Assembly: GCF_003207815.1 (NCBI RefSeq)
Contig: NZ_NKTX01000027.1
Span: 1 to 36,089, forward strand
DNA: 36,089 nt
Direction of reading: 5' to 3'
DNA from: Komagataeibacter oboediens
GTDB taxonomy: Bacteria; Pseudomonadota; Alphaproteobacteria; Acetobacterales; Acetobacteraceae
The translations under genes and the position numbers were made by a program. Under the pieces are notes generated by a model. It was not told the DNA's origin. It saw only the letters and a list, made by a program, of their open reading frames with translations, and did not search any database. The number at the start of each line of letters is the position of its first letter. The first letter of the stretch is position 1. Positions 16,773 through 25,295 of the stretch are shown here, piece by piece.

Positions 16773-17110
16773 AACACGAAGGGATGTCTGGTGAAGCCTT
16801 TTTCCCAGAACGCTTCGGGGGACGTCGCCTTTACTGAAAAAAGGCGACACCCGGAAACTTCTGTTGCGACCTGACCAGTGACCTGTTTCCACATGGCGCC
16901 TGAACCTGCCTGAAGAAAACGCCGGCTGTCTCCACCCGGTCGCCAGACCCTGCGGGATGTCTGGCGCCGGGGCCGCACAGACCCGGACCATGCGCCATGA
17001 TGCAAAATTATCCGCACCCCCATAAACCGGCCAGCGGACCGGGCGTTACCTGTAGCCGGGCCCCACGAAAACCATAGGGCAGCGTAGCCGACAGGAAACA
17101 GGCAGGTGGC
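16773..17110. other. Intergenic region before the RND operon
   Basis: 338 bases. It holds the fullest copy of the dispersed hairpin repeat (16791-16863). The rest has no gene and no clear promoter hexamers, though the operon promoter must lie here or further upstream. Confidence 0.4.
16791..16863 (+). repeat. Dispersed hairpin repeat, fullest copy (6)
   Basis: Two hairpins in series. GAAGC (16793-16797) pairs with GCTTC (16812-16816); then GTCGCCTTT (16824-16832) pairs with AAAAGGCGAC (ending 16848). The tail is ACCCGGAAACTTCTG. The stop codon of the truncated Acs-like gene lies just upstream, in sequence (GTCCTGAAACA) that resembles the terminal repeat of the 8908 element. Confidence 0.65.
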
Positions 17111-20100
17111 ATGAATGCAATTGTCCAGCTGGCGCTTGCCCGTCCCTATACCTTTGTCGTGATGGCCATCCTGATCGCCATGGCCGGCGTGCTGTGCGCC
17201 ATCCGCACGCCCGAGGACATCTTCCCTGAAATCGGCATTCCCGTCATCGCGGTGGCGTGGACATACAGCAACCTGTCGCCACAGGACATGTCCGGGCGCA
17301 TCGAACTGCCGTTCCAGCGCGTGCTGACCACGACGGTCAACAATATCGAACATATCGAGGGGCTGTCCCTGACCGGCATCGGCGTGACCAAGGTGTTTTT
17401 CCAGCCCGGAACCGACATCCGCATCGCCAACACGCAGGTCACCGCCATTGCCCAGACCATACTGCGCCAGCTGCCCATCGGCACCACGCCGCCGCTGATC
17501 CTGAATTACAATGCCTCCACCGTGCCCATCGTCCAGCTGGCGCTGTCGGGCGAGGGCATGACCGAACAGCAGCTGTATGACTATGGCTTCAACTTCGTGC
17601 GCAACCGCCTGATTACGGTGCCGGGGGCGGCCATCCCGTTTCCCTATGGCGGGAAGGTGCGCCAGATCCAGATGGACCTTGACCCGGCAAAGCTGCAGTC
17701 GCGCGGGGTATCGGCGCAGGACGTGGGCACCGCGCTGTCCACCCAGACACAGATCACGCCCGCGGGCTTCGTCAAGATCGGGGAATACCAGTACAATTTC
17801 CGCCTGAACAACGCGCCCCTGTCCGTTGACCTGCTGAACATGCTGCCGGTGCGCACGGTCAATGGCGCGGTGGTGCGGGTGCGTGACGTGGCCCATGTGC
17901 GCGACGGGTCCACGCCGCAACAGAACGTGGTGCATGTAAACGGACAGCGTTCGGCACTGCTGACGGTGCTGAAATCGGGGGCGACATCCACCATCGCCAT
18001 CGTGCAGGGGATCAGGGCGATGATCCCCGATGCGACGCGCGGCCTGCCGAAGCAGCTGAAAATCCGGCCCGTCAATGACCAGTCGCTGTTCGTCCGCGCG
18101 GCCGTCAACGGGGTCATGCGCGAAGGGGCGATCGCGGCCGGGCTGACCAGCCTCATGATCCTGCTGTTCCTGGGGTCATGGCGGTCCACGCTGATTGTCG
18201 CGACCTCCATCCCGTTATCGGTCATGGGGGCGATCGCGGCACTGGCGGCACTGGGGCAGACGCTGAATGTCATGACGCTGGGCGGTCTGGCGCTGGCGGT
18301 CGGCATACTGGTGGATGAGGCGACGGTCACGATCGAGAATATCGAGCGCCATCTGGAAATGGGCCAGGACGTGCATGCGGCCATCATCGACGGCTCGGCG
18401 GAGATCATCGTCCCCGCCTTCCTGTCGCTGGTGTGTATCTGCATCGTGTTCGTGCCGATGTTCTTCCTGCCCGGCGTTGCGGGCTTCCTGTTCGTGCCCA
18501 TGGCGCTGTCGGTCATGTTCGCCATGGTCATGTCCTTCATCCTGTCGCGCACGCTGGTGCCGACCATGGCCATGTTCCTGCTGCGCGCGCATGAGGACGT
18601 GAACCACCGCGAGACGGTCCTGACCCGTTTCCAGCATGGTTTCGAGCGGCGTTTCGACGCCCTGCGCACCCGTTACGCCGCGCTTCTGGGCAGCGTGATG
18701 GCGTATCGCGGGCGGTTCGTGATCGGGTTCGTGTGTTTTTCGGTGCTCAGCATGGGGCTGCTGCCCTTCCTTGGCCGCAACTTCTTTCCGCAGGTCGATG
18801 CGGGTACCATGACGCTGCATGTGCGCGGTCCGATCGGCATGCGGATCGAGGAGACGGCGGCCCTGTTCCAGCGCATTGAAAAACTGATCCGCCAGCGCAT
18901 CCCCGCGGGCGAACTGGCCTCCATCACCGATAATATCGGCCTGCCCACCAGCGCCATCAACACCGCCTATAACGCATCGGGCACGATCGGGCCGCAGGAT
19001 GGCGACATCCTTGTGGCGCTGAAGGAAAACCACGGCCCGACCGAACGCTATATCCGCGCGCTGCGCCGTGACCTGCCGCGTGCGTTCCCCGAGGCCAGCT
19101 TTGCCTTCCTGCCATCCGACATCACCACCCAGATCCTGAACTTCGGCGCACCCGCCCCGATCGACATACAGGTATCGGGCATCAACCCCGATGAGACACG
19201 GCAGTTCGCGCAGAAGATCCTGCATGCCATCCGCCGCATTGACGGGCTGGTTGACGCCCGCATCCAGCAGCCCGGCCATTACCCCGAACTGCGGTTCGAG
19301 GCGGACCGCACGCGCATCAGCCAGCTTGGCCTGACCGAAGGCGACGTGACCACAGCCATCGCCATCTCGATTGCGGGCACGGTGCAGACCGCGCCGCTGT
19401 ACTGGCTGGACCCGCACAGCATGGTCACATACCCCATTGCGGTACAGATGCCCGAATACCGGATCAGTTCGCTGGCGGATATCATCGGCCTGCCGGTAAC
19501 GGGGGTCTCGACGCCACAGCTGCAGGTTCTGGGCGCGCTGGGCACGATCACGCGCGGCGCGACCTCCCCGGTGGAGGCGCAGTACAACATCCGCCCCCTG
19601 ATCGACGTGTTCGCCGGTGGCGATGGCCGCGACCTTGGCGCCATCGCGTCCGACGTGCTGGCGGTCCTGCGCCATCTGGACCACGAACGGCCCGGGACGG
19701 TCACCGTCACGCTGCGCGGGCAGTACCAGGCCATGACCACGGCGTTTTCGGGCATGGGGTTCGGGCTGCTGGGGGCGATCGTGCTGATTTACCTGCTGAT
19801 CGTCATCAATTTCCAGAGCTGGATCGACCCGTGCATTGTCATCCTTGCCCTGCCGGCGGCGCTGGCGGGCATATGCTGGATGCTGTTCGCCACGCATACG
19901 CCCCTGTCCGTGCCTGCGCTGACGGGGGCGATCATGTGCATGGGGGTGGCGACGGCCAACTCCATCCTTGTCATAAGTTTCTGCCGCGACCAGATGGGCG
20001 AACATGGCGATGCGTCGCGCGCGGCACAGGCGGCGGGCAGCACCCGCCTGCGGCCCGTCATCATGACCGCGCTGGCCATGATGATCGGCATGCTGCCCAT

Positions 20101-20284
20101 GGCGCTGGGGCTGGGTGAAGGGGGGGAACAGAACGCGCCGCTGGGGCGGGCGGTGATAGGCGGGCTGATGTTCGCCACCTGTGCCTCGCTGTTTTTCGTG
20201 CCGGCGCTGTTCACCATCATCCACGGATCGCGCGCGGACGGGGCGGCGGGTGATGCAGCGGACGGGGCGCGGGCCAATGGCTGA
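17111..20284 (+). CDS. RND efflux pump, HAE1-type inner-membrane permease
   Basis: A proton-driven exporter of the AcrB class, 1057 residues, with a first transmembrane helix at residues 10-30, two large periplasmic loops and about 12 membrane segments. TM4 reads GILVDEATVTIENIERH: Asp402 followed by Glu403, where AcrB has Asp407-Asp408. TM10 reads GVATANSILV, with Ala949 where AcrB has Lys940. The proton-relay set therefore differs from AcrB, although this is seen in other alphaproteobacterial RND pumps (recollection, not checked). It is first in a pump-adaptor-outer membrane operon and overlaps the adaptor by 8 bases. Substrates cannot be predicted; no local regulator is adjacent. Confidence 0.92.
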   Translation: MNAIVQLALARPYTFVVMAILIAMAGVLCAIRTPEDIFPEIGIPVIAVAWTYSNLSPQDMSGRIELPFQRVLTTTVNNIEHIEGLSLTGIGVTKVFFQPGTDIRIANTQVTAIAQTILRQLPIGTTPPLILNYNASTVPIVQLALSGEGMTEQQLYDYGFNFVRNRLITVPGAAIPFPYGGKVRQIQMDLDPAKLQSRGVSAQDVGTALSTQTQITPAGFVKIGEYQYNFRLNNAPLSVDLLNMLPVRTVNGAVVRVRDVAHVRDGSTPQQNVVHVNGQRSALLTVLKSGATSTIAIVQGIRAMIPDATRGLPKQLKIRPVNDQSLFVRAAVNGVMREGAIAAGLTSLMILLFLGSWRSTLIVATSIPLSVMGAIAALAALGQTLNVMTLGGLALAVGILVDEATVTIENIERHLEMGQDVHAAIIDGSAEIIVPAFLSLVCICIVFVPMFFLPGVAGFLFVPMALSVMFAMVMSFILSRTLVPTMAMFLLRAHEDVNHRETVLTRFQHGFERRFDALRTRYAALLGSVMAYRGRFVIGFVCFSVLSMGLLPFLGRNFFPQVDAGTMTLHVRGPIGMRIEETAALFQRIEKLIRQRIPAGELASITDNIGLPTSAINTAYNASGTIGPQDGDILVALKENHGPTERYIRALRRDLPRAFPEASFAFLPSDITTQILNFGAPAPIDIQVSGINPDETRQFAQKILHAIRRIDGLVDARIQQPGHYPELRFEADRTRISQLGLTEGDVTTAIAISIAGTVQTAPLYWLDPHSMVTYPIAVQMPEYRISSLADIIGLPVTGVSTPQLQVLGALGTITRGATSPVEAQYNIRPLIDVFAGGDGRDLGAIASDVLAVLRHLDHERPGTVTVTLRGQYQAMTTAFSGMGFGLLGAIVLIYLLIVINFQSWIDPCIVILALPAALAGICWMLFATHTPLSVPALTGAIMCMGVATANSILVISFCRDQMGEHGDASRAAQAAGSTRLRPVIMTALAMMIGMLPMALGLGEGGEQNAPLGRAVIGGLMFATCASLFFVPALFTIIHGSRADGAAGDAADGARANG

Positions 20285-21452
20285 TACCCACGCCGCCACC
20301 GTCCATGGCGGGCCAGGGCCGCGCCTGCGCTGGATCATCGTGGGCGGGGCGTGCGTGTTCGGGATCATCGTGGTGGCTGGCACGCTGACGCGCCTGCATG
20401 ACCGCCACCGGCTGCATGGTGAAAATGTCGCGGCCCTGATACCCGCCGTGACGGTGGTGCACCCCGGCGGCCATGCGGTGGACACGCTGGTGCTGCCCGC
20501 CATCCTGCAGGCATGGTACAGCGCGCCCGTCTATGCCCGCACCAGTGGCTACCTGCGGCAGTGGTATGTCGATATCGGGCAGAAGGTCACGGCGGGGCAG
20601 CTTCTGGCGGAAATCGACACGCCTGATGTGGACCTGCAGCTGGCGGGCGCGCGGGCGGCGCTGGGCACGCGCACGGCACAGCGCGACCTTGCGCGCATCA
20701 CGTCGCGGCGATGGGACAGGCTGAATGCCCTCAATGCCGTATCGCAGCAGGAAACGGATGAACGCCGGGGCAACCTTGCGGCAAGCGAGGCCACGCGCCA
20801 TGAATCGGCGGCGGATGTCGAACGTCTGGAAACCCTGTCCGGGTTCAAGCGCATCATCGCCCCCTTTGCCGGGGTGGTGACCAGCCGCGCCACCGATATC
20901 GGGGCGCTGATCGTGGCGGGAACGGCAGCCAGCCAGCCGCTGTTTACCGTATCGGACGTGACCCGGCTGCGGCTGTACGTGCGCGTGCCGCAAGCCTATG
21001 CCGCGCGGATGCATGACGGTTTTGCCGCGCGCTTCACGGTGCCCGATTACGGCACCCGCCCGTTTGACGCCCGCCTGATCCATTCCGCCGACGCGGTGGA
21101 TTCCCAGTCGGGCACCATGCTGGTCCAGCTTGTGTATGACAATGCGGCCAACCTGCTCAAACCCGGGGCCTATGCGCAGGTGACCTTCAGGTTTGACGGT
21201 CCCGGCCCACAGGCCCCGCCGGCGGTGCGCATTCCCGCCAGCAGCCTGCTGTTCCGCCGCGAGGGAACGGGTGTCGCACTGGTGGACGGAAGCGACCATG
21301 TCCGCATCCGGCCCATATCCATCGTGACCGATTTCGGGACCGAGCTGGAGGTCACGGGCCTGTCGGCACAGGACCGGGTCATAACCAACCCCCCTGATGA
21401 CATTGGCGATGGCGACCCCGTCCACCCGCATGAGGCCGGGCATGGCGCCTGA
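20277..21452 (+). CDS. RND efflux periplasmic adaptor (membrane fusion protein)
   Basis: Links the pump to the outer-membrane channel. At 391 residues from ATG 20277 (8-base overlap with the pump), it starts with a membrane anchor (WIIVGGACVFGIIVVAGTL). It then has the lipoyl/barrel-sandwich half PVYARTSGYLRQWYVDIGQK-V, a short alpha-hairpin (residues about 120-190), the second lipoyl half IIAPFAGVVTSRATDIGALI and the beta-barrel/membrane-proximal domains. The frame continues upstream inside the pump gene, but that part is shadow. It overlaps the next gene by 11 bases, so the operon is translationally coupled. Confidence 0.9.
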   Translation: MADTHAATVHGGPGPRLRWIIVGGACVFGIIVVAGTLTRLHDRHRLHGENVAALIPAVTVVHPGGHAVDTLVLPAILQAWYSAPVYARTSGYLRQWYVDIGQKVTAGQLLAEIDTPDVDLQLAGARAALGTRTAQRDLARITSRRWDRLNALNAVSQQETDERRGNLAASEATRHESAADVERLETLSGFKRIIAPFAGVVTSRATDIGALIVAGTAASQPLFTVSDVTRLRLYVRVPQAYAARMHDGFAARFTVPDYGTRPFDARLIHSADAVDSQSGTMLVQLVYDNAANLLKPGAYAQVTFRFDGPGPQAPPAVRIPASSLLFRREGTGVALVDGSDHVRIRPISIVTDFGTELEVTGLSAQDRVITNPPDDIGDGDPVHPHEAGHGA

Positions 21453-22902
21453 ACGCGGCCGGGTGGTGGTGTCCATGCTGGTCGTGCTGTGTGGCTGCAA
21501 CCTTGCGCCGCGCTACCACCGCCCGACACTGCCGGACATGCCCGCAACCTTCCGCGAAGCCGGCCCGTGGACCCCGGCGCGCCCTGCCGATGCCACGCCG
21601 CGCGGCGCGTGGTGGACGGCCATGGGTGATGACGGCCTGAACCGGCTGGAAGACCGGATCGAACACGGCAGCCCGCAACTGGCCAGCGCCGTTGCGCGGT
21701 ATGATCAGGCGCGCGCGCTGGTGCGCCGGGCGCGGGCCGATTTCTTTCCACAGATTGACGCGACCGCCAGCGCCCAGCGCGAACGCGCGCTGTTTGCCGC
21801 CACGGGCCGGTATTACGAATACCCCGATGAGGCCACGGGCGGCACCGTATCGTGGGAACCCGACATATGGGGTCGCATCCGCAATCTGGTCCGTGCGGCG
21901 CGCGCGGGCGCGCAGGCCAGTGCGGCCGACCTTGCCGCCGTCCGCCTCAGCCTGGAGGGGGAACTGGGCGATGACTATTTCCAGCTACGCGGCCTTGATG
22001 CCCGTATTGCCCTGCTGCACCGCACGATCGCGGCGTACGGGGCGGCGCTGGCGCTGACGACAACGCGCTTTACCGGCGGGGCGGCGAATGAACTGGATGT
22101 CGGCCGCGCCCACACGCAGCTTGCCACCACGCAGTCCGCACTGGACCAGCAGGTGGCGGACCGGGCGGTGGTCGAACATGCCATTGCCGTGCTGATTGGC
22201 GAACAGCCCTCGACCTTTTCCCTGCCACCCGTTGATGACCTGCCAGCCGTGCCGGTCATTCCGGTAACCGCGCCGTCGCGCCTGCTGGAACGCCGGCCCG
22301 ATGTCGCGGCGGCGGAACGGCACATGGCGGCGGCGAATGCCCGGATCGGGGTGGCGCGGGCGGCCTTTTTCCCCAACATCACGCTGGGGGCCAATGGTGG
22401 GTCGGAAAGCACGACCGGCATGCTGGCATCGGCCGGGACCGGGGTGTGGGCGCTGGGTCCGGCGCTGGCCACACTGGCCATATTCGACGGGGGGCGGCGG
22501 TTCGCCAACCTTGCCCTGACACATGCGCAATACGCGCAGGCGGCGGCCGATTACCGGCAGACAGCCCTGAGCGCCCTGCGGGAAGTGGAGGACCAGCTTG
22601 CGCTGCTCAACCATCTGGCCGATGCGGCGTCCCGGCAGGGTGAGGGGGTGGTGGCCGCCACGCGCACCGACAGCCTGGCCGCAGTAAAGTACCGCGAAGG
22701 GGCGGTGGATTACCTGCAGGTCGTCATTGCCCAGACCGCCGAACTGCAGGCGCGCGAGGACCTGATAACACTCGATACGCGGCGCCTTGTCAGCGGCATC
22801 GACCTCATGCGCGCCATGGGCGGGGGCTGGACGGCGGATGCCGCGTCCCCTCGCGGGGGCGGCACGCAGCCACCCGGCAGGTCAGCAAAAAGTTTCTGGT
22901 GA
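21442..22902 (+). CDS. NodT-family outer-membrane factor lipoprotein of the RND operon
   Basis: Forms the TolC-like exit channel of the tripartite pump. The start at 21442 has GAGG at 7 bases and gives a short lipoprotein signal with lipobox VLCGC; earlier in-frame ATGs lack a signal at the N terminus. It shows typical OMF features: WWTAMGDDGLNRLEDRI, LERRPDVAAAERHMAAANA and IGVARAAFFPNITL, plus the matching internal duplication. The length is 486 residues. The last codons (AKSFW and stop) are read from one of the dispersed hairpin repeats, so the C-terminal tail is repeat-derived. It is followed by a terminator that belongs to the converging gene. Confidence 0.9.
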   Translation: MAPERGRVVVSMLVVLCGCNLAPRYHRPTLPDMPATFREAGPWTPARPADATPRGAWWTAMGDDGLNRLEDRIEHGSPQLASAVARYDQARALVRRARADFFPQIDATASAQRERALFAATGRYYEYPDEATGGTVSWEPDIWGRIRNLVRAARAGAQASAADLAAVRLSLEGELGDDYFQLRGLDARIALLHRTIAAYGAALALTTTRFTGGAANELDVGRAHTQLATTQSALDQQVADRAVVEHAIAVLIGEQPSTFSLPPVDDLPAVPVIPVTAPSRLLERRPDVAAAERHMAAANARIGVARAAFFPNITLGANGGSESTTGMLASAGTGVWALGPALATLAIFDGGRRFANLALTHAQYAQAAADYRQTALSALREVEDQLALLNHLADAASRQGEGVVAATRTDSLAAVKYREGAVDYLQVVIAQTAELQAREDLITLDTRRLVSGIDLMRAMGGGWTADAASPRGGGTQPPGRSAKSFW

Positions 22903-22913
22903 GGGTGTTTTCC
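22887..22913 (-). repeat. Dispersed hairpin repeat, half copy 7
   Basis: AAAAAGTTTCTGGTGA followed by GGGTGTTTTCC, matching the reverse complement of the GCTTCACCAGAACCTTTT part of copy 5. It overlaps the end of the outer-membrane-factor gene. Confidence 0.5.
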
Positions 22914-22955
22914 ACGATGCGTCAGGGATCGCCATCAGTCCGGAAAACGGGGCCC

Positions 22956-23005
22956 AAAAAAAAGCCCGCCTGCCATGGGGGAGGGGGACCCCATGGCGGG
23001 CGGGC
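22956..23005 (-). terminator. Intrinsic terminator of the YidB-like gene
   Basis: A 17-pair stem (22964-22980 with 22989-23005, one T-G pair) followed on the minus strand by eight Ts (A run 22956-22963). It starts 48 bases after the stop of the gene at 23053 and may also stop transcription from the RND operon. Confidence 0.85.
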
Positions 23006-23052
23006 AGGAAGGCGGCGGGCCTGCGCGCCACCGCCGGTTTGTTGGCTGCTTG

Positions 23053-23490
23053 TTATTCGCCAGCCGCCCTCTGGGCGGTGGCATCCGTATGGGCCGTGTG
23101 CTGCTGCCACGCCGCGCGGGCATTGATGGCGCGGTGACGGATGGCCGAGGGCAGCAGGTCGCGCAGGATATTCATCGCCGCGCGGTCCGACAGGCCGGTC
23201 TGGCTGGAAAACCGTTGCAGTTCCGCCGGGCGGAACAGGGCGTGGATGGTGCTTTCATCCGCCACCGAGGTGTTGTCGCGTTCCTGCCATGTGCGGATCA
23301 GCGGCAGCATGCCCATTTCCTCCGCCCGGTGTTCCAGCATGCTGGGCTGGTCCGGCGCGGGCAGGGGGCCAAGGATGTCATTCAGCACCGACAGCGCGCC
23401 GGAACGGTCCCCCTGTGCACCAGTCAGGAAATCACCGATGGCGGTCGTCATGTCGGAAATGTTTTCGGTCAGGTTTCGTGAGATTTTCAT
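23053..23490 (-). CDS. YidB/DUF937-like protein
   Basis: A 145-residue protein without a signal peptide or membrane segment. The middle and end follow the YidB pattern: LNDILGPLPA near residue 37, MGMLPLIRTWQERDNTSV in place of the GLGDxVxSWVGTGxNxPI block, then QRFSSQTGLSDRAAMNILRD and LLPSAIRHRA. The function of the family is unknown. GGAGG lies 6 bases before the ATG. It is last in a run of small minus-strand genes and has its own strong terminator. Confidence 0.7.
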   Translation of the reverse strand: MKISRNLTENISDMTTAIGDFLTGAQGDRSGALSVLNDILGPLPAPDQPSMLEHRAEEMGMLPLIRTWQERDNTSVADESTIHALFRPAELQRFSSQTGLSDRAAMNILRDLLPSAIRHRAINARAAWQQHTAHTDATAQRAAGE

Positions 23491-23562
23491 GTCAGCCTCC
23501 GAACGTCGGCGGGGCGGTCCGGGCCTGTGCCACGGCCTGCCCCCGGAGTTTACGGGACGGCG

Positions 23563-23796
23563 TCATTTACCCTGCACGGTGTCCCGGCATGCAGGTGATA
23601 GATCGGCAACGCGGCGATGCATGCAGGCTTCAACCAGTCTTGTATCCGGTATGTCCAGCGGACACAGCCGCAGGGCATCGACCTTGCAGGCCGCGACCTG
23701 TTGCGGTGTTGCAGGCGTGGCGGAATATGCTTTCGCCGGCAGGCCTATTCCCAACCCCAATGTGATCGGGAGGGCGCAGAAAACGGATTGCCGCAT
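23563..23796 (-). CDS. Small secreted cysteine-rich-repeat protein
   Basis: A 77-residue exported protein. The start at 23796 is fixed by GGAGGA 7 bases upstream and by the signal peptide that follows (MRQSVFCALPITLGLGIGLP, cleaving near AYSA). The mature part has one cysteine-rich (GLG1-type) repeat: ACKVDALRLCPLDIP, then VEACMHRRVADLSPACRDTV, with four cysteines spaced as in that family. The likely location is the periplasm, disulfide-bonded. The role is unknown. Confidence 0.72.
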   Translation of the reverse strand: MRQSVFCALPITLGLGIGLPAKAYSATPATPQQVAACKVDALRLCPLDIPDTRLVEACMHRRVADLSPACRDTVQGK

Positions 23797-24016
23797 CGTC
23801 TGTCCTCCTGTGTATTCATGCGGGTGGTATGGGGCAAACGTGGGCCGTGGGGACGGGTTTGCCGCGATCCGGGCCGACATGGACACATTGGCGTGACCGG
23901 GTGTCGGCGCGGGCGGATGGCATGATCCGGTAATGCGGCGCGGCGGTGTGGGGCTGGCCCCATGGTCCATGCCCCATATTCGCCGCCGCACGTCCCCCGG
24001 TGGCCCCGTTTCTCCC

Positions 24017-24289
24017 TTACAGGTGCCGCGTGCCCGACGGGGCCTGCGTGGATGTGACGGCACCCTGCGGGCGTTGCGCAGCACCGGTGGCGGGCGTGCC
24101 CGTGGCGGGGCCGGTGCCGGCTGCCGTTGTGGTGGCGGCCTGTTTTTCACTGGCGCAGGAAATGCAGAAATCTTCCCCGAATTTACCCTTGGCACAGGCG
24201 CCCAGTGGCAGCGCCAGCGCCACCATGACGGGCAGCAGGCGGCGGATGGCCCACGGGCGGGGCTGTCGGGTCATGGGCACGGCTGGCAC
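24017..24289 (-). CDS. Small lipoprotein with CxxC motif
   Basis: A 90-residue predicted lipoprotein. GGGAGG lies just upstream of a GTG at 24289, which decides the start; an ATG at 24274 lies too far from it. The signal has a basic N terminus and ends in LPLGAC (lipobox). The mature part begins KGKFGEDFCISCASEKQ and continues as low-complexity Ala/Thr/Gly/Pro. The CxxC-like pair could be redox-active or bind metal, but nothing more can be said. Confidence 0.55.
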   Translation of the reverse strand: MPAVPMTRQPRPWAIRRLLPVMVALALPLGACAKGKFGEDFCISCASEKQAATTTAAGTGPATGTPATGAAQRPQGAVTSTQAPSGTRHL

Positions 24290-24346
24290 TCTGTCCTCCC
24301 TGTTCTGTGTGGATGAAAAACGAAGCGGCCGCGCCAGGGTTGCATC

Positions 24347-24628
24347 CTACCACACGGGCGGCGGCGGCATCATGGGCGGTGGGGGCGGCGGTGGCGGCCC
24401 GTAGAACCGGCCCATGCGCATGGGCGGCGGCACATAATATGGTGGTGGCGGCGGCGGGCGACGCCACACACGGTGGCGCGGTGGGGGGCCCCATCTTGGC
24501 CCCCATGGCCGCGCCCAGGCCTGGGCCGCGGGCAGGGCGACGGTGGCCCCGATCGCGATAATCAGTGTCCCGTGCCGCAGCGCACCGCGCAGGATGGTCA
24601 GGACGGAAGAAAATCCATTGTATTTCAT
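24347..24628 (-). CDS. Small exported proline-rich protein
   Basis: A 93-residue protein with an N-terminal hydrophobic signal (GTLIIAIGATVALPAAQAWA) and a mature part made almost wholly of Pro, Arg, Trp, Met and Tyr, including PPPPPPYYVPPPMRMG and a second Pro8 run. Such proteins are common hypothetical envelope proteins in Acetobacteraceae and rhizobia. The start at 24628 is chosen for the signal peptide; the ribosome site is weak. Function unknown. Confidence 0.55.
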   Translation of the reverse strand: MKYNGFSSVLTILRGALRHGTLIIAIGATVALPAAQAWARPWGPRWGPPPRHRVWRRPPPPPPYYVPPPMRMGRFYGPPPPPPPPMMPPPPVW

Positions 24629-24691
24629 ATGCCACTCATGTCCGGGCAGTGGGGCAGTAATAGGGAAGGAACGGGGCGCACGCATGACAGT

Positions 24692-24910
24692 TTAATGGCG
24701 GCGCGGCATAATCGTCCACCCCGCCACCCGTGCGCCGGGGGGCAGGGTGCAGTGGCCGGTATGCCCGGTATCGCTGGCCTGCCATGTCCCGCCCCGGCGC
24801 GCGCAGTCCGCAGGTGGCGGGGTGCGCCGTGCCATGAGCGCATCGTCGCACGCGCCAAGGCACACGACCATGGCCACGGCCCCGACGCGCAGGGCGGCAG
24901 GCCGCGTCAT
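24692..24910 (-). CDS. Small lipoprotein, diverged DUF333 paralogue
   Basis: A 72-residue predicted lipoprotein: a short signal ending in VVCLGAC, then a compact domain containing ADCARRGGTWQAS, GHCTLPPGARVAGW. This pattern (C, RGGT, C-LP-G, W) parallels the DUF333 protein encoded next door at 24927-25205, so the two look like tandem paralogues, this one more diverged. GTG at 24916 is an alternative start. Function unknown. Confidence 0.5.
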   Translation of the reverse strand: MTRPAALRVGAVAMVVCLGACDDALMARRTPPPADCARRGGTWQASDTGHTGHCTLPPGARVAGWTIMPRRH

Positions 24911-24926
24911 GCGCACCGCCCGCGCG

Positions 24927-25205
24927 TCATGGTGTGGTAGTGGCGTGATCGCGGCGGAACAGGGCCCATTCCTCCATCACCGTACCATCGGGCAGGTGGC
25001 ACCAGCCACTTGTCCCCTGTGGCGAGGAACGCATTTCCAGTGTGCCGCCACGCTGCTGGCAGTAGACCGAGGCCGGATTGGCCATGCCGATGCGCGATGC
25101 ATGGGCCGGGGCGTGGTGGCCCGACGCGCATGCGCCCAGCAGCGCAACCGCGCCAAGCGCCATGCCACGTGCCGCCTGCCGCGCGGTGGAAAGGAAATCT
25201 GTCAT
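24927..25205 (-). CDS. DUF333 lipoprotein
   Basis: A 92-residue predicted lipoprotein with signal ending in ALLGAC and a DUF333 domain: NPASVYCQQRGGTLEMRSS, SGWCHLPDGTVMEEWALFR. The family is sometimes called putative hemolysin, without good support. The start at 25205 is preceded by GGGGAT at about 8 bases and gives the signal; an upstream ATG at 25265 does not. It ends 16 bases before the neighbouring paralogue begins. Confidence 0.75.
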   Translation of the reverse strand: MTDFLSTARQAARGMALGAVALLGACASGHHAPAHASRIGMANPASVYCQQRGGTLEMRSSPQGTSGWCHLPDGTVMEEWALFRRDHATTTP

Positions 25206-25295
25206 GGGCGCGATCCCCGTATCGTGTGTATCCGGATGTAACATGGTTCCATCAGCTACCAGCAAACGCCCGCCGGGGCCAGCGCCGTGCGGCGG

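Noticed and set aside
15714-16991. Minus-strand open frame opposite the Acs-like gene
   Set aside because: It has no protein character and runs across a hairpin repeat; the plus-strand Acs similarity is clear.
18215-20503. Long minus-strand open frame (762 codons) opposite the RND pump
   Set aside because: It is a high-GC mirror of the pump gene, rich in His/Arg/Gln with no domain, and the plus strand has unmistakable RND motifs.
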